Assembly (NCBI RefSeq): GCF_003696215.1
Contig: NZ_RFFG01000021.1
Coordinates: 1 to 64,000 of the forward strand
Source of the DNA: Actinomadura harenae
Lineage (GTDB): Bacteria > Actinomycetota > Actinomycetes > Streptosporangiales > Streptosporangiaceae
Reading direction: 5' to 3'
DNA: 64,000 bases
This document shows positions 39,957 to 48,826 of the stretch, piece by piece (position 1 is the first letter of the stretch; each line of letters opens with the position of its first letter). Under the pieces are notes generated by a model. It saw nothing but the letters and a program-made list of their open reading frames with translations, made no database searches and was not told the DNA's origin. The translations under genes and the position numbers were made by a program.

Positions 39957-40385
39957 ATGACCACGGCCAGGGACATCATGAATCCCGGCGCCCACTGGAT
40001 CACCAGGAACGACACACTCCAGCACGCGGCCCAGCTGATGCGCCAGATGAATCTGGGAGCGCTTCCCGTCGCCGACGAGACTCGCGACAACCGGATGTGC
40101 GGGATCATCACCGACCGGGACATCGTCGTGAAATGCGTCGCGGAAGGACGCGACGCGGCCACCTGCAAGGCGTCCGACGTCATCGAGGGCACTCCGCGCT
40201 GGATCGACGCGGACGCCGACATCCAGGATGTGCGCCACGAAATGGAGAACCATCACGTCCGCCGGCTCCCGGTGATCGAGGACAAGCGGATGGTCGGCAT
40301 GATCAGCGAGGCGGAACTCGGCCGTAACCTCCCGGGTGACCAGGTCGCCGATTTCGTCGCGCACCTCTACCCGGCGGCCCGCTGA
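39957..40385 (+). CDS. CBS-domain protein, Hrp1-like
   Basis: 142 residues from ATG 39957, preceded by AGGAGGACAGC. Two CBS domains make up the protein: residues 1-65 (TARDIMNPGAHWITRNDTLQ ... GIITDRDIVVKCVAEGRD) and 68-130 (ASDVIEGTPRWIDADADIQD ... MVGMISEAELGRN). Length and sequence resemble hypoxic response protein 1 of mycobacteria. Ligand (adenosyl nucleotide) inferred from the family. Confidence 0.88.
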   Translation: MTTARDIMNPGAHWITRNDTLQHAAQLMRQMNLGALPVADETRDNRMCGIITDRDIVVKCVAEGRDAATCKASDVIEGTPRWIDADADIQDVRHEMENHHVRRLPVIEDKRMVGMISEAELGRNLPGDQVADFVAHLYPAAR

Positions 40386-40661
40386 GGCACGAAAGCGGTC
40401 GCCGTCCGGCACGACTCTCGAACTCCTTCGGGCCCGCTGAGGGGCCCCGAGCCTCGGACGTCGCACGCCGACCCGGATCGGCCGCGACGAGCACAGGCCG
40501 CGAGGCCGACCTTCCGGTGATGCCCCGGCCGGCCTCGGCGGCGGCCCGGTCTCGCCGGGATAGAGAAGAACGCTGATTCGCCATCCCCAAGCCCGCTACC
40601 AAGCCTGCGGGACACCGAGCCAGTCGGCGCCGAACCCACCTGTCGTCGGCACGGAAGGTCC

Positions 40662-40701
40662 CACCACGGCCGGTCACGCGCTGCTGTGACCGGCCGTGGT
40701 G
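40662..40701. terminator. Strong hairpin in the CBS-MarR gap
   Basis: Perfect 16-bp stem CACCACGGCCGGTCAC (40662-40677) / GTGACCGGCCGTGGTG (40686-40701), 8-nt loop. It lies 277 bp after the CBS gene and 148 bp before the MarR gene. The rest of the 463-bp gap (40386-40848) holds nothing I can support. Confidence 0.55.
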
Positions 40702-40848
40702 CGACTGTGCCCGGTCGCCCTGAACCGACCGGTGCAACGGTGAGCGGGCTCCTGAGGCTCGCCGCGTGCGGCAGCCGGTGGCGCCGGTCCCGTGTCCGGC
40801 GGACAGGGCGCGTTGGCGCTGGTCGCCGTCGCGGAGTACAACATCCCC

Positions 40849-41337
40849 ATGGCCGGAGAGGGGCCGGTCGAGACGGCCGGCATTGACGAGGTGACCGCGG
40901 CGGTGCTGACGGCGTCGCGGCTGCTGGTGGCGATCTCGGCGCGATCGCTGGCCTCGGTGGAGGACACGGTCACGCTGCCGCAGTTCCGGACGCTCGTGGT
41001 GCTGTCCTCACACGGCCCGTCCAAGCTGGCCACGCTCGCCGAACGGCTCGCGGTGAACCCGTCCACCGCGATGCGGATGGTGGACCGGCTCGCCGCGGCC
41101 GGGCTGGTCGACCGCGAGGCCAGCCCGCACAGTGGGCGGGAGATCCTGATCCGGCTCACCGAGGCGGGCCGGAACCTGGTGGACGACGTGACCGCGCGCC
41201 GCCGCGCCGAACTCGCGGGAGTGGTCGCCAAGATGCCCGGCGCGCAGCGCGAGGCCCTGGTGACGGCGCTGCGGGCGTTCACCGAGGCCGGTGGGGAACC
41301 GGTGGCCACCGAGCCGAGCCCACCGGGCTGGGCCTGA
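40849..41337 (+). CDS. MarR-family transcriptional regulator
   Basis: 162 residues from ATG 40849 (an in-frame GTG start at 40792 is possible). The wHTH reads LPQFRTLVVLSSHGPSKLAT ... NPSTAMRMVDRLAAAGLVDR, and the wing is SGREILIRLTEAGR. Convergent to the FAD monooxygenase with 13 bp between stops; its target is not evident. Confidence 0.9.
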   Translation: MAGEGPVETAGIDEVTAAVLTASRLLVAISARSLASVEDTVTLPQFRTLVVLSSHGPSKLATLAERLAVNPSTAMRMVDRLAAAGLVDREASPHSGREILIRLTEAGRNLVDDVTARRRAELAGVVAKMPGAQREALVTALRAFTEAGGEPVATEPSPPGWA

Positions 41338-41350
41338 CCGGCGGCCCGGT

Positions 41351-42559
41351 TCAGCCGCGTGCCGTGCGGCGCGCGTCACGCGGCGTCGACCGCAGCTGGT
41401 CGATCAACCCGACCGGCTTGCCCGCCAGCAACCCCGCGAGTCCCTGACTGACCCCGGGAAGGCGCGAGGCGCGCAGGGCCAGGCGGCGGACGAGGAGCTC
41501 CCCGCGTGACGAGGGCAGGAACCAGCGTGCGCCGCGCCGCCCCGCGCGCTGCTTCTCCTCGGCCACCGGCCGCCACAGCCGTTCGTACCGTGCCAGGCCG
41601 AGCGGCACGGTGTCGGCCTGGACGAGCTGATCCGCCAGCACGTACGCCCCGGCCACCGCCAGCGTCGCGCCCTGCCCCGCCAGCAGCGACACCGCGTAGG
41701 CGGCGTCGCCGACCAGCGTCACCCGGCCCTCGCTCCAGTGGGGCACGACGACCTGCGCGACCTGGTCGTAGTAGATCTGCTCGTCGGGCGGGCAGGCGGC
41801 CAGAGCCCTTGGCACCACCCAGCCCAAGCCGGAGTAGATCTCCCGCAGGGCCTGTCGCGGGTGGGCGGGCAGAGCCGGATCGGACTCCCGGTGCACCGCG
41901 AACGCCGCGACCCGGCCGTCGCGCAGGCCATAGAAGCCCAGCTGCCGGTCGATGGTGTCGGTGAGGCAGAACCGGCCGGTGACCCGTCGATGCGCCTCGG
42001 GATCGCTGAAGACGAACGCGGCGGTGTGAAATCCCAGGTAACGCAGCTGGTCGGCCGCCGTCCCGAAGGTCAGGCGGCGCACTGTCGAATGGATGCCGTC
42101 GGCCCCCACCAGCAGGTCGGCCTCCACGGCGGTGTCGTCGGCGAGCGTCACCCGTACGCCGTCCGGGTCCTGTTCGAGCCCGGTCAGCCGGGCACCGAAG
42201 CGGACCTCCACGCGCTCCGGCAGGCTTTCGCGCAGGGCCAGTTCCAGGTCCGGACGCATGATGCTCAACAGGCGCCCGCCGAGTGCCTCCTCGAACCGGG
42301 CGTAGCCTAGCCCGGCGCGCCGCCGCCCGTTCTGGCCGAACCACGCGGCCTCCGACACCCGGTAACCCAGCTCGCGGAGGCGCGGCAGCACCCCCATGGC
42401 GTCGGCGGCGTCGTAGCCCGGCCCGAAGAAGTCGATCATGTACCCCTGGGTTCGGGGCGCGGGCGCCTTCTCCAGCACCACCACGTCCGCGTCCAGCTCC
42501 GCCAGCCTTCGCGCCAACGCCAGCCCCGCGATCCCCGCCCCGCACACCACCACTTTCAT
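41351..42559 (-). CDS. FAD-dependent monooxygenase
   Basis: 402 residues. GAGIAGLALARRL is the N-terminal FAD-binding GxGxxG. VGADGIHSTVRRL is the DG motif that contacts FAD and NAD(P)H. VTLVGDAAYAVSLLAGQGAT is the second FAD-ribose motif (usually GDAAH; here GDAAY). Class A flavoprotein hydroxylase or tetracycline-destructase-like enzyme of unknown substrate. ATG 42559 overlaps the TetR stop by 4 bp, so the regulator and enzyme are coupled. Confidence 0.88.
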   Translation of the reverse strand: MKVVVCGAGIAGLALARRLAELDADVVVLEKAPAPRTQGYMIDFFGPGYDAADAMGVLPRLRELGYRVSEAAWFGQNGRRRAGLGYARFEEALGGRLLSIMRPDLELALRESLPERVEVRFGARLTGLEQDPDGVRVTLADDTAVEADLLVGADGIHSTVRRLTFGTAADQLRYLGFHTAAFVFSDPEAHRRVTGRFCLTDTIDRQLGFYGLRDGRVAAFAVHRESDPALPAHPRQALREIYSGLGWVVPRALAACPPDEQIYYDQVAQVVVPHWSEGRVTLVGDAAYAVSLLAGQGATLAVAGAYVLADQLVQADTVPLGLARYERLWRPVAEEKQRAGRRGARWFLPSSRGELLVRRLALRASRLPGVSQGLAGLLAGKPVGLIDQLRSTPRDARRTARG

Positions 42560-43200
42560 GTGTTCTCCTTTCCGAACGACTGGGCCGCGTCACCCGCGGG
42601 CGCGGCGGAGTGAGGCGCGCCCGGTGGACGCAGCAGACCGAGTACCGAGGCGGTCGGCGACATCGCGTCGAATCCGGGGTCGGCCAGGCGGTGCAGCAGC
42701 AGGCCGTCCAGCAGCGCCGTGAGCACCACGGCCAGCGCCGCAGGATCGGCCTCGCCGCGCAACCGGCCCGCCGCACGGTCCTCGGCCAGCCGCGCCGCCA
42801 GCAACTCGCGGAACGCCCGGAGCTGTGTCGCGGTCTGCTCGCGCAGCACCGGGTCACGCAGCCCCTGCACCAGCGCCTCGGCCAGCACCCGCGGTCCCGG
42901 CGTCGCGGCGTCCTCGCGGGTCAGGCTCCCCACCGCGTGGAGCACGCCGTCCAGCGTGTCGTCGGCCTGGAGGATCGCCAGCACCGGACCCTCCAGCTCA
43001 CTTTCCAACGCGTGCGTGACCGCCGCCCTGCGCAGCGCGTCCACCGACCCGAAGTAGTAGTGCACCAGCGCGTTGTTGACCCCCGCGCGCTCGGCCACGC
43101 TCCGCGAGGTGGTCGCGGCCCAGCCGCTCTCGGCGATCAACTCGACCGCCGCGTCCAACAGCCGCGTCCTGGTCCCGGGTCCGGACGGCTCGTCCGCCAC
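42556..43200 (-). CDS. TetR-family regulator of the monooxygenase
   Basis: 214 residues from GTG 43200. This start is chosen because AGGAGG sits 7 bp before it; ATG codons at 43260/43272 in the same frame would translate the operator. The HTH reads TRTRLLDAAVELIAESG ... NNALVHYYFGSVDALRRA. Overlaps the monooxygenase start (ATGA). It likely represses both genes via the palindrome at 43213-43243. Confidence 0.9.
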   Translation of the reverse strand: MADEPSGPGTRTRLLDAAVELIAESGWAATTSRSVAERAGVNNALVHYYFGSVDALRRAAVTHALESELEGPVLAILQADDTLDGVLHAVGSLTREDAATPGPRVLAEALVQGLRDPVLREQTATQLRAFRELLAARLAEDRAAGRLRGEADPAALAVVLTALLDGLLLHRLADPGFDAMSPTASVLGLLRPPGAPHSAAPAGDAAQSFGKENT

Positions 43201-43212
43201 GAGCGCCTCCTG

Positions 43213-43243
43213 TTTGGTCAACTGCTTAAAGCGCTTGACCAAA
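43213..43243. promoter_or_regulatory. Operator of the TetR/monooxygenase operon
   Basis: TTTGGTCAA (43213-43221) and TTGACCAAA (43235-43243), perfect 9-bp arms with a 13-bp spacer, directly upstream of the ribosome site of GTG 43200. Confidence 0.6.
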
Positions 43244-43530
43244 GCGTAGGCACGTTTCATTGCACAATGCAAGACTTCGGGCTGGGCGCCCAGGTCAGGG
43301 GCGGTGCCGGTTCGCCCCGACAGGCCCGTCGGGGGACCCGCCGTCCGCGATCGAACGGGCCCTCACCGAGGCCGGGCCTCACTCACGTCTCCCGGAACCG
43401 GAATGCGACGTGAGCGGCAGGTGCCAGCCAGGCGGCAGCGCGACGGCCTGGAGTGGTGACGCCGCAGCGCCATGGCCCCGGATCTCCGGCGAACTCGGCG
43501 CACCGAGAGCCCGGTGTCGTCCGAGGGGCG

Positions 43531-44676
43531 TCACTCCTCGGGCCGGCCAGGCTCCTCGGTGGTGAGTCGGCGCCGGCGGATCGCCCGGTCGATGTCGCCG
43601 ACGGTGACCATCCCGAGCAGGTGACCGTCCTCGACGAGGAGGGCCAGGACACCGCCGGCCAGGGGACGGCGTCCGAGGAGCTCCATGACCGGGACGGACG
43701 GGGCGACGCGATACTCCGGCGGGACGGCGGAGGCGACGGCGTCCACGCGGGACGAGGCCAAGCCGGACGCGAGGTGGCGATCGAGCGCCGCCAGGTCGAG
43801 GATGCCGACGGGACGGCCGTCCACGTCGACGACCGGGAACACCGACTGGCGCGAGTCGTCCACGACACGACGGGTGAAGTCGGCGACGGTGCTCCAGGCG
43901 GCGGCCACCTCGGGCTGGGGCGTCATCACATCGGCGGCGGTCAGCCCGTCCAACAGCCCTCGGACCTCACGGACGGTCTCCTCGGCCTGGGACGCACGCA
44001 TCAGGAACCAGCCGAGCAGCAGCAGCCAGAGCCCCGCGATGCCCACGAACAGCACCTCCACCACGCCCAGCCCCATCAGCGCCGCGCCGATGAGGCGTCC
44101 GGCGCCGGTGGCGGCCTTGTCCGCGCGGGCACGGTTCCCGTAGTGCCCCCACAGCAGCGCGCGCAGCACACGGCCGCCGTCCAGCGGCGCACCCGGCAGC
44201 AGATTGAAGACGCCGAGCAGGAGGTTCGTCGCCGCGAGCCAGCCCAGGCTGAAGGCGAGCAGTCTCGGCGAATGCCAGCCATTGGCCAGGACCGTGGCCA
44301 CCCCGCACAGCAGGCCGAGCAAGAGGCTGGTCGCAGGCCCCGCGATCGCGATGGCCAGGTCACTGCGGGGAGTCGGGGCCTCGGCCTCGAGCTCGGAGAC
44401 ACCGCCCAGCATCCACAACGTGATGCTCTTGACCCGGACGCCCGAACGGACCGCGACGACGCAGTGCGCCAACTCGTGTGCCACCAGGCAGCAGAGGAAC
44501 ACCAGGGCCACCAGGAGCGCGGCCAGCAGGTACAGCGCCACCGGCAATCCCGGTTGGGCCGGGGGAAGCACGCCGTAGGCCAGCCCCCAGGTGATCAGCG
44601 CCATGATCACCAACACCGACCAGTGCAGCCCGACCGGGATACCGGCGATCGTCCCCAGGCGAATGTTCTGCTTCAC
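43531..44676 (-). CDS. Site-2 protease (M50) with C-terminal CBS domains
   Basis: 381 residues from GTG 44676, with GAGGTGG 6 bp before it. About six transmembrane segments. The zinc site is H67-E-L-A-H71 in LVAHELAHCVVA, and the third ligand lies in NLLPGAPLDGGRVL. Two CBS domains (about 250-300 and 315-365) end the protein. The layout matches the Rv2625c-type membrane proteases of actinobacteria. Its partner substrates are unknown. An Hrp1-like CBS protein lies 3 kb away. Confidence 0.9.
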   Translation of the reverse strand: MKQNIRLGTIAGIPVGLHWSVLVIMALITWGLAYGVLPPAQPGLPVALYLLAALLVALVFLCCLVAHELAHCVVAVRSGVRVKSITLWMLGGVSELEAEAPTPRSDLAIAIAGPATSLLLGLLCGVATVLANGWHSPRLLAFSLGWLAATNLLLGVFNLLPGAPLDGGRVLRALLWGHYGNRARADKAATGAGRLIGAALMGLGVVEVLFVGIAGLWLLLLGWFLMRASQAEETVREVRGLLDGLTAADVMTPQPEVAAAWSTVADFTRRVVDDSRQSVFPVVDVDGRPVGILDLAALDRHLASGLASSRVDAVASAVPPEYRVAPSVPVMELLGRRPLAGGVLALLVEDGHLLGMVTVGDIDRAIRRRRLTTEEPGRPEE

Positions 44677-44750
44677 GGGACACCACCTCACCCTCCACCG
44701 TGCCACCCGCCACCGGACCAGCCCCGAATCGCCTCCCCCGGAGGGGCAAA

Positions 44751-44848
44751 CTGATCGCCCAGACCGACATCAGCCGTATCGCGAGGGACGCGACCAGCTG
44801 GGTGGCGCAACGCCCCGGCTCACTCTGTCCGTCTCTCGCGACGAATGA
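44751..44848 (+). pseudogene. Relic of the Imm1-like gene
   Basis: The bases align with the last 33 codons of the gene at 54937-55269 (QTD-x-SRIARDAT-x-W-x-AQRP). No start or upstream part is present. It begins the leftmost decayed copy of the AICE module. Confidence 0.65.
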
Positions 44849-44855
44849 GGCGCCC

Positions 44856-45338
44856 TCAGGCCAGGATCGGGCTCGCCGGACGTGTCAGGTAGTGGCCGAT
44901 GCGCAGTCGCATCGAGCGATCCATCCTGAGGGTTGCCGCCATCTCAGCGGGGACCCATACGACTTCACGTGACTCGTCGCTGGGGAGGGGTGTGCCGCCG
45001 GTCGGGCGGGCGGTGAGCAGGATTGAGAACTCCTGTCGGACCTCGTCGTTGCTGGTGTAGTGGATGAGGTGTTTGGGGTCGGAGTAGAGGCCGACGAGTC
45101 CGGTGATCTCGCAGTCGATCCCGGTCTCCTCCTTGGTCTCGCGTACCCCGGCTTCGGCGATCGACTCGCCGAGGTCGATGGCCCCGCCGGGAAGAGCCCA
45201 GTTGTCGTTGTCCGTCCGGCGGATCATGAGGATCTCGCCCTTGCCGTTGGCGACGACGACATTGACGGACGGGACGAGGCTGTTGGCCTTGGGGGCGTTC
45301 GGGTCGTCGTAGTAGTCGATCCTGCGTCCCATACTCAT
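44856..45338 (-). CDS. Nudix hydrolase, relic-element copy
   Basis: 160 residues; ATG 45332 is an alternative start and matches the start of the paralogue. The Nudix box GGAIDLGESI ... RETKEETG is complete with all catalytic Glu residues. It differs from the AICE copy at 55946 at 17 of 158 aligned positions, most of them after residue 110. The reading frame is intact, although the gene is flanked by relics of its former neighbours, so it may still be expressed. AICEs commonly carry such a Nud gene; the substrate is unknown. Confidence 0.9.
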   Translation of the reverse strand: MSMGRRIDYYDDPNAPKANSLVPSVNVVVANGKGEILMIRRTDNDNWALPGGAIDLGESIAEAGVRETKEETGIDCEITGLVGLYSDPKHLIHYTSNDEVRQEFSILLTARPTGGTPLPSDESREVVWVPAEMAATLRMDRSMRLRIGHYLTRPASPILA

Positions 45339-45340
45339 GC

Positions 45341-45436
45341 CTCCCGCGCCAGGGGACCATTGCCGTCCCAGATACGTTCGAAGCTCTCGGGCGCGCGCTC
45401 ACGATCCGCCGCCGGGGATCCTGCGCATGAGCCGAG
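45341..45436 (-). pseudogene. C-terminal relic of the HTH/PLD-like regulator
   Basis: About 30 codons directly upstream of the Nudix copy read ESFERIWDGNGPLAREA before the stop, matching ESFERVWEGAKHLAPEA at the end of the gene at 56425-57171. The rest of the gene is deleted. Confidence 0.7.
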
Positions 45437-46163
45437 ACGGGACGGGACGTAGAGCGAGAAGTCACCACAGACGCGCCGCTGTCGTGCCGATGCCCTCGGC
45501 GCCGTCGCGTCCCGCGACCTGGGGTGAGCCCGGAATGCCTTAGCCTACGGCGCAACCTCGATCGCGTCAGGTAATACCGTGATCGCGTTATGTCACGTTG
45601 GCATGTCTTCGATCACGTGCTCAGCACAGTCACAACCGCCTCGTCGGCCACGTGTCCGAAGTAGGGCTTGCCTGTTTGGCACGGATGCGATGCGGGCGAA
45701 GAGGAGAGGCACCCTGCTCTCCTCGACGCCTGCTTCCGCGTCGCGGTGTTCGCGTGGGCGGACCTGGGGCGGGTGTTGCGGCGATCGGCGTTCAGCCAGG
45801 CATCCAGTTCGCCGTGACTGGTGCCTCTGCCACCCGTCATGATCGACGAGCTCCCCGCATAGCAGCTGGACGTGTCGGCGAGCGAGGGAACTCGGTCTCA
45901 GAGGCGGGCCAGGTACCCGGCTTCCTCCTCTCCCCAGCGCTGGTCGGAGTGCTCGTCGAGATGGCGCTGCTCGTCGGTTGGGATCATTCGGCGAGTTTCT
46001 CGACACCAGGCGTTGGTTGCGGCTATTGAGTCCCTGCCCGTGTGCCATGCGCTGCACTGCTGCCCGGAGTACAGCAGTTGATCCTGAGCGCCTGCGGTCG
46101 GGTGTCCGACGGGGAAGACTCGTATGGAGACGGTCGATGGGCGTTGGCGGGAGGCGGTACGAG
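45437..46163. other. Relic/intergenic region left of the PucR gene
   Basis: 727 bp. Bases about 45541-45650 align with the promoter side of the AICE HTH gene (57210-57310; shared GCCTACGG and TCGATCACGT pieces), so the deletion in the relic removed most of the HTH gene but kept its upstream DNA. A possible 29-residue minus-strand frame (45898-45987, starting MIPTDEQRHLDEH) is too short to support. No other gene seen. Confidence 0.5.
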
Positions 46164-47651
46164 ATGACAGCCGGCCTTGGTGACGGGCGACCGGCCACCC
46201 AATCCGAGACGGTACGACGGTTGGTGACCAGACCGGACGGGCTGCAGGCTCTGTTGCGGTGGCTCGCGTCGCAGATCAACGGCTATGTGGTTCTGGCGGA
46301 CGCGAAGGGAGAACCCCTTCAAGCGTCCCCCCGGTGGCCGACGGAACTTCTTGCGGACGCGAGGGAAGGGATCCGGCGCGTGGCCACGGGGAAGGCCGCG
46401 TCGGCGACCGTCGACACCGCCTCGCACACCGTGTGGGTCTCGACGGCCGGTGGTGAGGACCCGCCGCTCATCCTGGTCGTCGCGTCCGGCAAACCCTTCT
46501 CCTCCCAGCGGCGAAAGCTGATATCGGAGGCATCCGGATACCTGTGGCTACGGTGGCGGCTGGAGGAACTCCAACGGCACAGCGAACGGATTGAACTGGC
46601 GAACGAGCAGAGCCATGAAGCGGCGTTGCAGCTCCTACTGGTCGGGGATTCCGCCGCGGCCCGCCGCGTCACCCAGGCGCTGGGCTCGTTCCTGCCCGAA
46701 GTCACGCGCGTCTGCATCATCGAGTGCCCGCCCCGGCTCAGGGACGAATGCCTCAAGGAGTGTGAGCAGGCCATTCACGGCCGCGTATGGCTGGTCCGCT
46801 GCCCCGTGTACACCCGCCACCTCATCATCCTGGCTCCGCCAAAGCGTGAGGACGCGTCCGACCCCTTGGACGAGGCGTTGGGGGCCATCGTGGCCAACCG
46901 GCGGAACTGTTACGTGGGCATAGGCCAGGCGGTGCATCTTCGCGACATCGAGACGGGGTACGAACAGGCGTTTCACGCGCTCGCGGTCGCGAGGAACAGC
47001 GCCGAGCGGCATGCCACCTTCAGCCCGCGCGACGAGCTGGCGTCCCTTATCGGCCCGGTCGGCCGCCGGTGGGCGGCCGGCCGAATCCAGCCGCTGCTCG
47101 ATCACCGTCCGCGTCGCGCCCAGGATCCGGACACCGCCGAGCTTCAGACGACCTTCGCCTCGTGGCTGAACTTCTCCACCCGAGCGCCCCGGCAGCTGAA
47201 GATCCACCGCAACACCCTGGCCGGCAGGCTGCGGCTCATCGCCGACCTCCTCGACTGCGACCTCGACGACCTCGCCACCCTGGCCGAACTCCACCTGGCG
47301 CAGCGCCTCCTCAGCCAGCCCCGGCGGGCAGGGGAGTTCGACGACGTCTCCGACGAGGTGTCCCTGGACCGGCTCCTCGGCGCACCGCACGTCGTCCGGT
47401 GGGCGCAGAACCGCCTGTCCGATGTCGGGAAGAGTGATCCGCGCCTACTGCACACGCTGCGGGTCTGGCTCGGCAATAACGGACACCTGCCCAGCACCGC
47501 ACGCTCACTGCGACTCTCGGTCCCGGCCACACGCAAACGGATCCTCCGCGTCGAGCAGATCCTCGAGCGGTCCCTGCTCAATGCCCCGTCCGCGCTCTGC
47601 GACATGCAACTCGCCATCCGCATCGTCGACGGCCGCGACGAAAAGGGGTGA
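46164..47651 (+). CDS. PucR/CdaR-like regulator with two C-terminal HTH units
   Basis: 495 residues from ATG 46164, with GGGAGG 9 bp before it; longer readings lack a ribosome site. The N-terminal 170 residues look like a GAF-type sensor (QINGYVVLADAKGEPLQASP). Residues about 326-380 (KIHRNTLAGRLRLIADLLDC) and 426-492 (ATRKRILRVEQILERSLLNA) both resemble the PucR C-terminal HTH, so the motif is tandem. It lies inside the relic region and may be cargo of an old element. Confidence 0.75.
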   Translation: MTAGLGDGRPATQSETVRRLVTRPDGLQALLRWLASQINGYVVLADAKGEPLQASPRWPTELLADAREGIRRVATGKAASATVDTASHTVWVSTAGGEDPPLILVVASGKPFSSQRRKLISEASGYLWLRWRLEELQRHSERIELANEQSHEAALQLLLVGDSAAARRVTQALGSFLPEVTRVCIIECPPRLRDECLKECEQAIHGRVWLVRCPVYTRHLIILAPPKREDASDPLDEALGAIVANRRNCYVGIGQAVHLRDIETGYEQAFHALAVARNSAERHATFSPRDELASLIGPVGRRWAAGRIQPLLDHRPRRAQDPDTAELQTTFASWLNFSTRAPRQLKIHRNTLAGRLRLIADLLDCDLDDLATLAELHLAQRLLSQPRRAGEFDDVSDEVSLDRLLGAPHVVRWAQNRLSDVGKSDPRLLHTLRVWLGNNGHLPSTARSLRLSVPATRKRILRVEQILERSLLNAPSALCDMQLAIRIVDGRDEKG

Positions 47652-48077
47652 CCGAAGCCCGCTCCTCGCCCCCGCGCCTATCCCGTCCTCATTCATCGAA
47701 ACGAAACCGGCCGTGTCCGTCACTGTGCAAACGCAACCTGGCGAGCTCCACCTCGAAGCGGCAGAGTTCTGAGTGTCTCAACGCAGGGCGGCCCGGAACT
47801 CGCCGGGCGGCTCGCAACCAAACACCCGGATCACCCCCGCCTCATCATCGATCCTTACGTGAAGGTGTGCCGATTCGCGCCTTCACCGCCTCGGGGGCAT
47901 GGTCGATGACGTCGGCGTCGAGGAGCCGTCGGGTTCAGGGGAGGGGGCGGACGGTGCACCCCCTCCCTGAACCGGACGCCCTCCTCCCCTTCAACTCGGG
48001 CGGAGGTGGCCGGGGCACATGGGGGTCCGTTGATTACCCGGGACAAGGCGAATGACGGCCGCAGGACCTTCGTCCTC
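47652..48077. other. Intergenic region
   Basis: 426 bp between the PucR-like gene and the EACC1-like gene. No gene, repeat or RNA structure could be supported; a GTG at 48006 could extend the next gene upstream. Confidence 0.35.
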
Positions 48078-48461
48078 ATGTCGGCCGACCATGCCGAGCA
48101 CCTGACGCTCCGGCTGCCTGACGCCGAGGCCGGAGAACTCCGCGCACATCTGTCCGGCCATGGCTTCCGTCTCCCGACAGGTGACGCGCGCGCTGTGGTG
48201 ACCGAGGTCCTCGTGGCCACCGCAGGCAGCGCCGCCGCGTGGACGGCGGTGGGGGGCACGGTCGTCGCCTACCTCCGCCGGAACAAGGGGGTGGCGTTCC
48301 GGTGCGAGGTGGAGGGCAGGATGTTCATCGCGCACGGCTACTCGATGCGAGAGGTAAGGGAGCTCTCCAAGGCCGTGCTGAGCCTGATTCGCAAGAGCAA
48401 CGGCCGGGACGGAGAGGAAGGCCGCTCGATGCGTCCACCCGGCCTGGACAGCCTGACGTAG
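48078..48461 (+). CDS. Small protein resembling EACC1 effector-associated component
   Basis: 127 residues from ATG 48078 (GTG 48006 is an alternative). An N-terminal beta/alpha part (LTLRLPDAEAGELRAHLSGH) is followed by a hydrophobic hairpin (EVLVATAGSAAAWTAVGGTV) and VAYLRRNKGVAFRCEVEG. This resembles EACC1, a constant component linked to effectors in actinobacterial conflict systems. No partner effector (protease, TIR, caspase-like) is next to it here, so it would be an orphan. Assignment from memory of the family. Confidence 0.45.
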   Translation: MSADHAEHLTLRLPDAEAGELRAHLSGHGFRLPTGDARAVVTEVLVATAGSAAAWTAVGGTVVAYLRRNKGVAFRCEVEGRMFIAHGYSMREVRELSKAVLSLIRKSNGRDGEEGRSMRPPGLDSLT

Positions 48462-48489
48462 CACCCCAAGGGGCCTCGCCTACTCGGAG

Positions 48490-48703
48490 CCTCGATCGTG
48501 AGTGACAGTGGTGCTCCGGTCGAGACGATCGCGACCCCATCGGGCACGCCGGGACGTCGGTGGCCGAGAAGGTCCACCGGTATCAGTTCGAGTCCGTGAT
48601 CACCCGGGGCGCGCAGACGACGCACGGCATCTTTGGCGACGGCCCCGAGAAGAAGATCCGACGTTCCCAGGGGCGTCGGACTGCGTCCGTGAAGCGCGCG
48701 TGA
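48490..48703 (+). pseudogene. C-terminal relic of a tyrosine integrase
   Basis: About 70 codons align with the end of the AICE integrase (SDSG ... ETIA, GHAGTSV, EKV-x-R, VIT-x-GAQT-x-HGIFGD, then EKK and RRSQ). At the catalytic Tyr position (VYRH in the intact gene) it reads VHRY. The catalytic Arg region is gone. It lies 80 bp from att copy 1, the same spacing as the intact int to its att. Confidence 0.8.
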
Positions 48704-48737
48704 CGGTGGCTCCCCGCCCGTGCCTGGAGAAGCAGAA

Positions 48738-48765
48738 AGGCCGATTCCGTGTTCGGAATCAGCCT
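48738..48765 (+). terminator. Integrase terminator, relic copy
   Basis: AGGCCGATTCC (48738-48748) / GGAATCAGCCT (48755-48765), one mismatch, 6-nt loop. The same hairpin stands between int and att at 61983-62010. Confidence 0.6.
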
Positions 48766-48782
48766 CTGAGCTGGTGGTGCAG

Positions 48783-48826
48783 GGTGGGCGATACTGGGTT
48801 CGAACCAGTGACCTCTTCGGTGTGAA
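48783..48826. repeat. att copy 1: 3' half of tRNA-Val
   Basis: 44 bp identical to 51612-51655 and 62028-62071. It covers the 3' end of tRNA-Val through the anticodon loop; the 5' half is missing, so it is an att scar and not a tRNA gene. Confidence 0.85.

Noticed and set aside
43201..43272. Longer TetR start at ATG 43272 or 43260
   Set aside because: It would translate the TTTGGTCAA palindrome; GTG 43200 has AGGAGG at proper spacing and begins just before the HTH.
45898..45987. 29-codon minus-strand frame in the relic region
   Set aside because: Sensible composition but too short, with no ribosome site or paralogue to support it.
48783..48826. Additional tRNA gene at att copy 1 (and at att copy 2, 51612-51655)
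   Set aside because: Only the 3' half is present; acceptor 5' strand, D-arm and the 5' side of the anticodon stem are missing.
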